A stretch of DNA of 64,000 nucleotides from Chrysoperla carnea (lineage: Eukaryota > Arthropoda > Insecta > Neuroptera > Chrysopidae), in NCBI RefSeq assembly GCF_905475395.1, contig NC_058339.1, forward strand, positions 44,153,172-44,217,171, written 5' to 3'. The translations under genes and the position numbers were made by a program. The notes under the pieces are model-generated. The model did not search any database. It was given only the letters and a program-made list of their open reading frames with translations, and had not been told where the DNA came from. The first letter of the stretch is position 1; each line of letters begins with the position of its first letter. Below are positions 12,274 through 20,860 of this stretch, piece by piece.

Positions 12274-13083
12274 TCAGGATAATATTGACTCAGCAAAAGA
12301 TTTTTTATCATTAACAATTGGTCTGTTATAAAATTTTTCGAATACCTTTGATTTATCTGACCATCCTGCCAGACTTTTGATAATATTTACGTCAACTCCT
12401 TTATTGAAGGCAGTTGAAGTCGAAGCGTGTCTGGAACTATGAGAAGCATAGTTATCGCCAACCTTACACTCCAATAAAAAGGATCGGAGCCATCTACTAA
12501 TAGTATCTTTCGATGCTTTTTTATATGGTTTCCGAGTTGTAACAAATAAGTACTCAATGTTATCGGCTAAATTTGATGTAACCTGTAAGTATTGTTCTAA
12601 GGTAGATGCCACACAAAGATTTGAATTTTTATTAAATTTTTTTAATATTAATAGGGGTTGAAACGCGCCCCGCCTGGAAGTTTTAATTTTTTCTGGGATT
12701 TCGATTTCATAGTCTACATCCTTTTTAATAATATTCTTTCTCTTAATTAAAGAAATTGTTTGGACACGATGTGCAGAAACTAATGCTATCAACACGACTA
12801 ATTTTGTTGTTAACTGTTGTAGATTAAGTATATTTACCGGATTTAGTCGCTCTAAATTTTCAATTAAAGGATCTAAACTATAAATTCTATCATACTTGGG
12901 TTTAGCAGGTTTAATATTATAAACACCCCTGAGAAAGCGTGATAACAAAGGATTTTTTCCAATCTCCTTGTCACAAATAAGGGATATTGCGGCACGAGTA
13001 GTATTTAAAATACTATACCGTGCACCTTCCTTGAATTTTTTTGTGAAATATTCAATCAAAATTTCTTCTTTGGGATTAAACAT
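12274..13083 (-). CDS. DIRS tyrosine recombinase (YR)
   Basis: Integrase replacement of DIRS elements; it would recombine the circular cDNA into the genome without making target duplications. Counting from the internal Met at 13083 (269 aa), the catalytic set is present: Arg106 (SAHR), His215-x-x-Arg218 (SHSSRH), Trp241 and the nucleophile Tyr252 (KFYNRP). The real N-terminus is longer: the same frame stays open upstream through 13193 into the end of pol, and this extension (KQYSKPIKDWFSF and similar) looks like the SAM-like DNA-binding start of DIRS recombinases. No ATG precedes it, so the protein is probably made by -1 frameshifting from pol. Both inner and outer frame are uninterrupted. 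Confidence 0.93.
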   Translation of the reverse strand: MFNPKEEILIEYFTKKFKEGARYSILNTTRAAISLICDKEIGKNPLLSRFLRGVYNIKPAKPKYDRIYSLDPLIENLERLNPVNILNLQQLTTKLVVLIALVSAHRVQTISLIKRKNIIKKDVDYEIEIPEKIKTSRRGAFQPLLILKKFNKNSNLCVASTLEQYLQVTSNLADNIEYLFVTTRKPYKKASKDTISRWLRSFLLECKVGDNYASHSSRHASTSTAFNKGVDVNIIKSLAGWSDKSKVFEKFYNRPIVNDKKSFAESILS

Positions 13084-13159
13084 ATCAATTTTTTTTTGTG
13101 AGCAAAAAGAAAACCAGTCTTTTATTGGCTTGGAGTACTGTTTCAGGGTTGAAGTAGAG

Positions 13160-13212
13160 ACGGACTTGATAATGATGTCAATGGCTTCATCATTTAAACC
13201 CCTTTTTTTAAA
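13160..13212 (-). promoter_or_regulatory. Candidate second -1 frameshift site (pol to recombinase)
   Basis: In the pol frame the bases read CAT TTA AAA AAA GGG GTT TAA, giving a slippery T TTA AAA (13206-13212) followed by more A's four codons before the pol stop. The recombinase frame is -1 relative to pol and open through this point. A weak 7-bp stem (AATGATG/CATCATT, 10-nt loop) follows. It is less convincing than the gag-pol signal. Confidence 0.4.
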
Positions 13213-15083
13213 TGCCTGGTGGATAATCGGGCAGCCATCAGAGACAGTTTTTGAGCCAACGGATGTTGAACTTGTCTACAAGGAGAGAGAAGTAAATTAA
13301 CATCTGGTTGAAAAATGATAGGTTCTGAGTCTAGCAGCGCAAGCCATACAGGATACCATGGCTGACCGCGCCAGTTTGGAACTACTACAATTCCACAAGC
13401 CTGATCGATTTGGATTTTCTTAAGTGATTTTAAGATTAATGAGAAAGGAGGGAAAGCAAAAAAATTTAAATGTTTCCAATTGATTGTAAATGCATCAATA
13501 GTGACTGCAGCAGGATCACGATGCCAGGAACAGTACCTTTTGCATTTTTTATTTGAAGATGATGCGAAAAGATCAATGTCTGGCCTGCCCAGCTGAGAAA
13601 CTATCTTATCGAACGCACCAGAAGACAGTTCCCACTCAATGTCTATATTTTCTATTCTAGAAGCTCTGTCCGCATCAACGTTATCCTTAGAAGGAATGTA
13701 TGAAGCGAATATCCATATATTCCTGCATTCACACCAGGACCAAATGTCATAGGATAAAACGCTCAGGTGTTTAAACTTGGTACCGCCCATTTTATTAATG
13801 TAAGCAATTGCAGTCGAGTTATCAATTCTTAGGAGAATTTTACAATTAGCAAAATCAGATGCAAATGATTTTAAACCGTTAAAAGCTGCTAAAAGTTCTA
13901 GATGGTTAATATGAAACGATCTTTCCATGGGGCTCCAGCGCCCATAAGCCACCTGTCCATCATACGACGCTCCCCATCCTGTAGTTGAAGCATCTGAATA
14001 TATAGTGAAAGGGAAAGTTGAATTTCTGATAGGATTTTTAGAATTTATAATATTAATCGACCACCAGTTAAATTCATTTAATAAAGAAGGAGATATACTC
14101 ATAACATGATCGTATTCATTATTAGATTTTAGTAAGGCCAAATAACGTTCTTGCTCAAACGCCTTAGAGTGAAACCAGCCATAATTAATTGCTGGGCAGG
14201 CTGCTGTGATATTTCCCACAAATTGGGAAAATTCTCTGATAGTACAATGAGTGGAATCCCTAAATTTCAATACTAAATTGTGTATATGAGACCTTTTTTC
14301 TTCTGTAAGTTCAATTGTCATTTGAACTGAATCAAATAAAAAACCCAGAAATTTGCATGATGTTGAAGGGTTAAGATTACTCTTACTCTCATTTAAAATA
14401 AAACCTAAAGATTCTATTAACTCACGAGAAATTCTTATGTTTTCTGAACACAGGGCAGTAGAATCGGCTGCCAACCACCAATCATCAAGATATACTACTG
14501 ATATCAAACCTAGCCCTCTCAGGTGGCAAATAATAGGTTTACAAATTTTAGTAAAGACCCATGGGGCCGTGCAGAGGCCAAAAGGTAAGCAAATAAATTC
14601 ATAAAGGAAATTATTCCAGGTAAATCTTAGGTATTTCCAGAAATTTTTATGAATTGGAATCATAAAATATGCATCTTTCAGGTCAAAATTAGCCATCAAA
14701 CATTCTCTTGATATTAATTTTAAAATTGTTCTATAATCCTCCATTTTAAAATGAACAGTTTCTATGAAATTATTTAAATGCTTTAAATTAAGGATAAATC
14801 TCATTTTACCATTTTTTTTGGGTACAAGAAAAATTCTTGATAAAAACTGGCCCTCCTCCTCAGCACACTGCTGGATAGCGCCCGTTGATAAAAGGTCATT
14901 CACAGCCTTCTGTACCTCAAGTTTATTTTCAGATAAATGATTATTGGAGGGCTTTGAAGATTGAGTTGGTGTAGAGATAAATGGAATTTTGTATCCGGAG
15001 ATCGTCTCAAGGATAAAAGGATCGGAGGTGATTTTGGCCCAAGCATGTACGAAATACTTTAACCTACCCGCAGTAGGACTCAC
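13194..15083 (-). CDS. DIRS pol: reverse transcriptase, RNase H and methyltransferase-like domain
   Basis: Copies the element RNA into DNA. Residues counted from the GTG at 15083 (629 aa): RT about 80-260 with RFILNLKHLN, NFDLKDAYF and the catalytic YLDD at 198-201; RNase H about 355-470 with IYSDAS (Asp364), Glu396 and Asp421; then a C-terminal region about 500-600 with PDIDLFAS, DAFTINW and FAFPPFSL, the segment described in DIRS elements as a Dam-like N6-adenine methyltransferase. There is no ATG at the start; the first in-frame Met is at residue 94, inside RT. The frame stays open upstream into gag in the -1 frame, so gag-pol fusion by frameshifting at 15248 is the likely route. Stop at 13194-13196. 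No internal stops. Confidence 0.95.
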   Translation of the reverse strand: MSPTAGRLKYFVHAWAKITSDPFILETISGYKIPFISTPTQSSKPSNNHLSENKLEVQKAVNDLLSTGAIQQCAEEEGQFLSRIFLVPKKNGKMRFILNLKHLNNFIETVHFKMEDYRTILKLISRECLMANFDLKDAYFMIPIHKNFWKYLRFTWNNFLYEFICLPFGLCTAPWVFTKICKPIICHLRGLGLISVVYLDDWWLAADSTALCSENIRISRELIESLGFILNESKSNLNPSTSCKFLGFLFDSVQMTIELTEEKRSHIHNLVLKFRDSTHCTIREFSQFVGNITAACPAINYGWFHSKAFEQERYLALLKSNNEYDHVMSISPSLLNEFNWWSINIINSKNPIRNSTFPFTIYSDASTTGWGASYDGQVAYGRWSPMERSFHINHLELLAAFNGLKSFASDFANCKILLRIDNSTAIAYINKMGGTKFKHLSVLSYDIWSWCECRNIWIFASYIPSKDNVDADRASRIENIDIEWELSSGAFDKIVSQLGRPDIDLFASSSNKKCKRYCSWHRDPAAVTIDAFTINWKHLNFFAFPPFSLILKSLKKIQIDQACGIVVVPNWRGQPWYPVWLALLDSEPIIFQPDVNLLLSPCRQVQHPLAQKLSLMAARLSTRHLKKGV

Positions 15084-15085
15084 CT

Positions 15086-15978
15086 TTATTTCTTCTGTGT
15101 CTGAGCATTTTGAGCTGGAGGGAGTTGGTTCCCTAATCGGGATCGAGTTGTGATTTGATTGTGATTGTTTGCAGCTGATGATTTGTTGAAGTGACGTCTG
15201 TAGCCCGTCTGACTGGAGCTGATCCTTGAAGCAGACGGGCTTCTCCAGTTTAAAGAGTTTTTAGGTCGATTTGAATCTCTTCGTGGAGTTTGATTTTTTA
15301 AAGACAAGCTTGTTTTTTCAACAGCTAAGGCATTCTTAATTCTTTTAGCAAGGTCGATGCCAAAAAGAAATTCATCTGTGGGTGAATCTTCAAGAACAGA
15401 CTTCCTTTTTCCATCAACACATGAGTACAATTGTGCACGTCTGGACTTGGACAACTGGAAAAACAGGTCACACATCATGCTGCTGGAGTCACAAAGAAGC
15501 TTTAAAAGCTGTTCCTTATCTACCGGTTCCTCTTCATCATTCAAAATATTGCAGATGGCTGTACCAATAGCCACTAAACTACGGCCACACACATCCTGAT
15601 GATTAGCAAAAAATTTATCACGAGATTTAGCCGTTTTATGTAAAAGAGGGAGTAATTCCGGATTGAGAGTTGGTGCAATTAGAGGACAGTTTCCTTTGTT
15701 AGGATAAGTTTCAATCATTTTAGACTTATCTTCTTTGTTCATGCCTGAAGCTAATAAATCTTTCCAGCATGACGCTAGTTCAGGGTGCAAAACAAAGCAT
15801 TTATCCTTTAAAAGTCTCTTTTCCGAGCCCAGGATTTGGAGCACCGATTCACTGAGGGTGGGAACTTCAGAACCCTTCGTCTCCTGCAACTCCACTGACG
15901 CCTTCAAGTTTTTATCTGAGGCATTTTCCATTTCAATATCAGATTTACTACTCTGATCTTGGTCGTCAACATCTGAGT
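15086..15978 (-). CDS. DIRS gag, main exon
   Basis: Structural protein of the element. Starting at the Met at 15931 it gives 281 residues: an acidic N-terminus, a helical central part (about 30-200) and a basic Ser/Asn/Arg-rich C-terminus likely to bind nucleic acid; no CCHC knuckle is present. The frame is open further upstream to 15978, where a good acceptor stands (ttttgctcttgcag). Joining the leader exon 16167-16215 or 16291-16339 to this acceptor keeps frame and gives an acidic 313-aa protein starting MSSNL. The stop TAA is at 15086-15088. The last 54 codons overlap the pol frame. Confidence 0.85.
15202..15254 (-). promoter_or_regulatory. Programmed -1 ribosomal frameshift signal (gag-pol)
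   Basis: The heptamer T TTA AAC (15248-15254, minus strand) sits in the gag reading frame exactly as X XXY YYZ. Six bases later (15242-15247) a perfect 10-bp stem begins: AGCCCGTCTG (15232-15241) pairs with CAGACGGGCT (15202-15211) across a 20-nt loop. Slipping back one base enters the pol frame, which has no stop from here to the pol domains. Slippery sequence, spacing, stem strength, the frame relation and the lack of a pol ATG all agree. Confidence 0.8.
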
Positions 15979-16166
15979 CTGCAAGAGCAAAAGATCTAGG
16001 TCAAAACAAGCTATCATTTTCCTGACGCAATTTTTTTTTTTTTTTAATGTTTGCCCAGTCAAAGGTACAACAACTTATTAACATAAGATTTGTTGCCCAA
16101 GGTACAACAAAAAATGTTGCCCAATAACAATCAAAAATTGATTAGTTAAGTATTTTAGTATTTACC

Positions 16167-16215
16167 CTCAGATGAACAGTTAACAACAGAGTCAATGACT
16201 AAATTAGATGACATT
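16167..16215 (-). CDS. DIRS gag leader exon, copy A
   Basis: ATG at 16213-16215 followed by 16 codons (MSSNLVIDSV...) and a donor G|GTAAAT at 16167/16166. Its phase (one base left over) fits the acceptor at 15978, giving GAC (Asp) across the junction and continuing in the gag frame. Unspliced, the frame ends almost at once, so splicing of a 188-nt intron is needed. Transcript evidence is lacking. Confidence 0.55.
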
Positions 16216-16290
16216 TCCAGATCATTTAATTAAATGCTGGTATATATATTTTTTTAATTATTTAGGTATTTTAATATTTTAATATTTACC

Positions 16291-16339
16291 CTCAGATGAA
16301 GAATTATCAACAGAATCGTCGACTAAATTTGATGACATT
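16291..16339 (-). CDS. DIRS gag leader exon, copy B (tandem duplicate)
   Basis: A second version of the leader exon about 124 bp upstream of copy A: ATG at 16337-16339, 16 codons differing at several positions (MSSNLVDDSV...), with the same G|GTAAAT donor and phase. The duplication also includes flanking sequence (cagcatttaatt upstream, atttaccctcagatga over the donor). Either copy could splice to the 15978 acceptor. Confidence 0.5.
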
Positions 16340-16555
16340 TCCTGATCAATTAAATGCTGATATTTTTTTAATTTTTTTTGGAGTACCTCCAAATGAGAAT
16401 TGTTTTCCAATTTACGTTTATTCATTTTTATCAATGAACAAGCAACAAATTAGTGTTTTACTTCTGATATCTGATAGATTATAATATTTGATTTTTTTTT
16501 TTTTTTTTGAAGAGAAATCAAAAAACGATGTTACTTGAAACGCACAAAAAACGTA
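16340..16555. other. DIRS 5' leader
   Basis: Between the right inverted repeat and the first gag leader exon. It contains a long T/A tract near 16492-16510 and no other visible feature; the element promoter is expected in or near it but I cannot locate it. Confidence 0.4.
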
Positions 16556-16689
16556 ATGAAGGGTAAATAAACCAGTTGTTATGGATACACTTACTTAATT
16601 TTATTTTATGGTTGAACTATGTGGTAATGAATAAGCGCACAAAGGCGGTACTACACAGTGATCTCGAGAACGAAACTTGAAATATAATT
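16556..16689 (-). repeat. DIRS inverted terminal repeat, right copy
   Basis: Inverted relative to 11734-11866. It runs from the aaattatatttcaagtttcg end (reverse complement) to the acccttca block. Its outer 39 bp are copied again in the internal complementary region at 12011-12049. Confidence 0.85.
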
Positions 16690-16912
16690 TTACTTCTAAT
16701 GTTCAATTCAATTTTGTAAAGAATTGGGGTGCTCTTTACATTCATTCTTGGAATAAGTCAGTTTAACAGACTATCTGGCACAACCCCGCCTAATCATCAC
16801 GTGGATAACACACAAATTAATTTTACTTCTAATGTTCAATTCAATTTTATAAAGAAGGGGGTGCTCTTTACATTTATTCTTGGAATAAGTCAATTTAACA
16901 GACTATCTGGCA
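16690..16912 (+). repeat. Tandem repeat (about 136-bp unit) hosting the DIRS insertion
   Basis: The block from ttacttctaatgttcaattc to gactatctggca occurs twice (16690-16777 and 16824-16912), separated by ccccgcctaatcatcacgtgg sequence, which itself matches the left flank of the DIRS at 11651-11689. It provides the undisrupted site for comparison. Confidence 0.75.
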
Positions 16913-18054
16913 CTTTATCGGTTTCATTTTTACATCACCTTTTAAAATAGTTTTGTACTTTTTAGATCCACATCTTATATATTATTTCTCTAGACTGGGT
17001 GGGTGCGCGACTATCTACTTACTATATCTTCTTTATTCCTTTATCAACTTCCATGATTTAATCTTTATTTTAAAGCTTATCAAGCTGGCTAATGGCGAAA
17101 AATAGACCCATGGATTAAAAATGTACCGCGCCGATTTGATGTCATTGTTCAGTATGTAATTTGTATATCACATCTGTAATAAAATTGCATATACAATAAA
17201 AAGAAATTAAATTACTGTTGATATTTTGTCACTGGTCGACTAAACGAATGTCATTTCCCCCAAATTTTTTAACGATGAAATGATACACAAAACAATCAGG
17301 TACGCACCGCGGAATTCCGCATGGGCCGACCAGTATTAATAAAGTGTAGTTCATTAATTTTATAAAGTTATATTAAACATTATTATTAACAATTTAAAAA
17401 AAATATTGTTTGCAATGCCCTGTATATGCAAATTACAAGCAATTATAAACCTTATTGTTAACAAGAAAATGTTAAAAGAAAGTACACCTTTTAAGTAATG
17501 AAAACAATGTCTATAATAAATGTCACAAATTTTTGATGCTAAAATTATTTTGAATGAAAATGTAATTATATATAAAAAATATTATACCCATTATTATTAC
17601 AGAATCTGCCAAAAATACTAACGTTTAACAGTCAAAGTCTAATTGTTACGAGTGGTCAAATCAAATGGTTATGTATTTAAATAATTATAATACTTAACTG
17701 TAAAGATTTTGAATTCAAAAAATTTATAAAGAGCTTTTTCTTTAAGGTAATATAATTTTAAAATTAAACAACTTATATTGAGATATCATGAAAATTTCGT
17801 TTCCTTGAAGAAATATTTTACGGATATTTGTGTGAAATTTGATACCTGTCAAATTTATCATTTTTTATTAAAAATCCTTTAGTTAAAACATGCTTTAATG
17901 AAATGTCCTCGGTAACCATTAGGCAGATATATTTTGAGAATGCGTATTTATAGTGATAGAACGATTATTCTTAGTTCTTTTAAGATACATTTGTTATTTT
18001 AAACTATTTAATTCACATTTAAATAAGACATTTTATAAATTATAATCTTTGGCC
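16913..18054. other. Intergenic AT-rich stretch
   Basis: No gene or clear repeat seen. Confidence 0.4.
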
Positions 18055-18518
18055 AGACATACATAAATGTCCAACACATAACTGATATACCCATATAACA
18101 CGTGCTATATAATTTGCGGTACCATGGGTAAACAGTGATGTTTACGAAAAATGTTTCAAACAAAAGTGGTGTATTTTTTTTTAAGGAACGCTTTTTACAT
18201 TTAAACTTTTGTTCTATTTCTAACGGTTAACAAGAGTTAACAAGACCCACTTGACTTATATTGCTCATTTACGAATTCGGCCTCACTTTTTTCGGCCTAA
18301 GCACGCTTTAAAAGTTCTCTTCTTTTTTTTGAATTATCGTGTTAACAGACAGGCAGAAGGGCAGTCATACAGACAACCGGAAATGGACTAATAAGGTGAT
18401 TTTATAAAGACCTGTGCCAAAATTTTGTTCGTAGCATCAATATTTTTAAGCGTTACAAATTTGGGACTAAACTTAGTATACCTTGATATATTCCATATGT
18501 TACGTGGTATATATAATA
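18055..18518 (+). repeat. Dispersed repeat family A, copy 2 (truncated)
   Basis: Shares the gtaaacagtgatgtttacg, caaaagtggtgtatt, accggaaatggactaataagg and aagcgttacaaatttggg blocks with the other copies and ends at the gtggtata terminus. Confidence 0.7.
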
Positions 18519-18547
18519 AATAATTAACAGTGAAAACAGTGCATTGT

Positions 18548-18662
18548 TAACTTCCCAGAATAGGAAGTTATTGTAGTGGGTTCGATTTTCGAAATTGAAA
18601 TTTTCTAAATATCTTTAAGTTTTATGGTCAGGACAAGGCATTAACACCAATTTGGAGAAAAA

Positions 18663-18700
<38 letters not shown>

Positions 18701-18800
18701 ACATGTATGAAAGGTCAGTTTTTCGTCATCGATATCGCGCGAACAAAAAATGATATCGACTTCGATGATGTGTCGATCAACCTAACCCACGACTTGTTTT
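18548..18800. repeat. Hairpin-ended dispersed repeat with (GT)n
   Basis: Begins with acttcccagaataggaagtt, an inverted AACTTCC/GGAAGTT hairpin, and contains a (gt)n microsatellite at about 18667-18697. Related sequences at 9358 and 42150 show it is dispersed. Confidence 0.55.
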
Positions 18801-19544
18801 TATATCGTATTGATGCCTTTAAAATTTAATTTAAAAAGGGTAGAAAAAGAGTGAAAGATACTTAAAGTATAAATATAATTTAAATTTTTTTAATTCATGA
18901 ATCACACAGTATAAAAATGACTTTTCTCAATTGAATATGACCATTTCATTTTATAAAATGTTTTTAAACTCCTTATAATTATATATATATTCTTAAATGT
19001 AATTATATCATTGAATATGCAAAAATTCTTCAAACAATTTACATATATAAGTAGATTATTATTTCAAACAATTTACAAAAATTATACGAACCACTTCAGA
19101 TGTATTTTCTTTTAGAAAAACTTATTCAACTAGGTAATAACAATTTTTTACCCCAACAATTGGGCATTATTCCAAAATTTCATTGTATATTCGTTGGACC
19201 ATTTACCAATGTCATATTTTTTTATTTTTAGTGTTGTATTTATGTATATCATAAATTGAAAGAAGTTAGCCTTAAATTTGCTATATAAATTTGCAACAAC
19301 AAAAAAGTGTAATTTAAAGAAGTAAAATTAAAATCTTTTGATGTTATTATAGAAGAGAAATAAATCTAAAAGATTTGAGGTTGAGAATGTGAAGATATTA
19401 TATTACGTACAAATTAGTAACAATTTATTGTATACTCGAGAAGGTTATCCGTAGAGTACTTAATCGGGTATGCAACAGATCATGAGTACGATTCCAACAC
19501 ACATAAGCAAAATTTTTTTTTAATTGTTTTTGTTTCTTTATTAA
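18801..19544. other. Intergenic AT-rich stretch
   Basis: No gene seen. A weak B-box-like gagtacgattccaac occurs near 19483 without a matching A-box. Confidence 0.4.
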
Positions 19545-19840
19545 ATACTAGAGTGATACCCACCCGCTTCGCTGGGTTTAAGAGTAAAGATTGATAAAAA
19601 TTGCTCTCGCTTATCCCCTTTCTATAATACTCGAAATAATGGTAAGGATTGAGTATATCAGAAAAGATGGCCGACATCGATATATTGACTTTTCTTAGAA
19701 ATCTGTAATTTATGGTAATGTCAAATGACTACTTTTACAGAAATCTGTAATTTATAATAATGTCAAATTAAATTAATTTTAAAATTTTTTTATTTTTTAT
19801 TAATATATCTTTATAAATTATATCTCAGTTAGTTTCTTAA
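19545..19840. repeat. Non-LTR retrotransposon 3'-end fragment, copy 3
   Basis: Same blocks as at 10655 (cacccgcttcgctgggttt, tgctctcgcttatcccc, two acagaaatctgtaattt-type blocks) but it stops before the (caaa)n tail. Confidence 0.6.
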
Positions 19841-20009
19841 CTTCACTAATTCGGCTTAATTAAGGTTTTTTTTCTACAGCTCCACGGCTCGAGGGAAAGG
19901 GGTCCCAGAGGGTAGTTATATCAAACCTAGGACCTTGTTGATATTGACCCTGATACGAAGTTTCACTGCTGTCCCCTCAGTCTCTCCCTAGAAAATCCCA
20001 TTTTCCTGT

Positions 20010-20320
20010 ATTTTGAAATGTTTTCCCTAGGGTGTGTTCTTGAATTTTCCCGAATATGTGGCTTATACCAATCCTACGAACACCTTATGGTTTAGCCTTG
20101 TGCCAAGTTTAATTGAAATCGTTGGAGCCAATTTTGAGAAAAGCCCAAAAAAAGGTTTTCCCAAGGGTGTGGGCCTTTTCGAATTTTCCTGGATATGTTG
20201 CCTATACCAATCCTAGGAACATCTTATGGTTTAGCCTTGTGTCAAGTTTAATCGAAATCGTTAGAGCCATTTTTGAGAACACCCCAAAAAACTGATTTTT
20301 GGAATCAGGAACCCTCAAAT
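20010..20320 (+). repeat. Two-unit tandem repeat in a LINE-like tail
   Basis: Two units of about 125 bp contain cctatggtttagccttg-type and ttgaaatcgttggagcca-type sequence (around 20085-20120 and 20220-20260). Such repeated blocks are common in insect RTE/CR1 3' tails. The open frames here simply follow the repeat. Confidence 0.5.
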
Positions 20321-20810
20321 GTGTATTTCCGTTGAAACGCCGATATCGATTTTTTTTTTCGATCACAATACTTTATTATTTTTATAATATAATAAAGTAA
20401 AAAACAGTGACATAAAAAGAGACAATTTCCATTGTGATATTTTATTACATGCCTTTGAAAAACCCATAAATGTGGATTTTTAATTCTAGGCTCTTCTACA
20501 TCTTCTCCTACTACAAATTGAAAGAAATTAGCATTAAATTTGTTTAAAAAATTTCTATTTAAAAAATAAAAATTTGTAAATTAGAAATGTAAAATTAAAT
20601 TGTTGTGATGATGACACACACAATGAACAGGAGAAATGTAAAAGTATGAGAGTGAAGTTGTTTTAGTGAAGAGATGGAGAATTAAGAAATGTTTTTATGA
20701 GCCTGAAGGAATGTTAGTATAACGCGCTTCTTGTATTCTTAATATTGTAGTCGTAGGTAAACTCATCAAATTTTAAAACGACCATAAAACTAAACAAAAG
20801 ATGGAACTAT

Positions 20811-20860
20811 TGCGGACGGAATTGGTAACGCCTTAACCAATTGGTAACGCCTTAACCATT
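20811..20860 (-). repeat. SINE head fragment with duplicated A-box
   Basis: gcggacggaattggtaacgcc matches the tRNA-like head of the SINE family, and attggtaacgccttaacc is present twice in a row. Confidence 0.5.

Larger units (their letters stand above)
11690..16689 (-). mobile_element. DIRS-like tyrosine-recombinase retrotransposon
   Basis: A 5.0-kb element with gag, RT/RNase H/methyltransferase-like and tyrosine recombinase frames in that order on the minus strand. Its ends are inverted repeats of about 133 bp (11734-11866 against 16556-16689). Next to the left one lies an internal complementary region (11933-12049) in which the complements of the left and right termini are joined head to tail. 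That arrangement, plus a recombinase instead of an integrase, is diagnostic of DIRS1-like elements. No target duplication is seen: the flanks read aaattaatt and ttacttct, which are contiguous in the undisrupted repeat at 16811-16830. All three frames look free of premature stops, so the copy may be young. Expression seems to need splicing and two -1 frameshifts (separate entries). Confidence 0.93.

Noticed and set aside
12968-15956. Plus-strand ORFs across the DIRS element
   Set aside because: Shadows of gag, pol and recombinase; no motif of their own.
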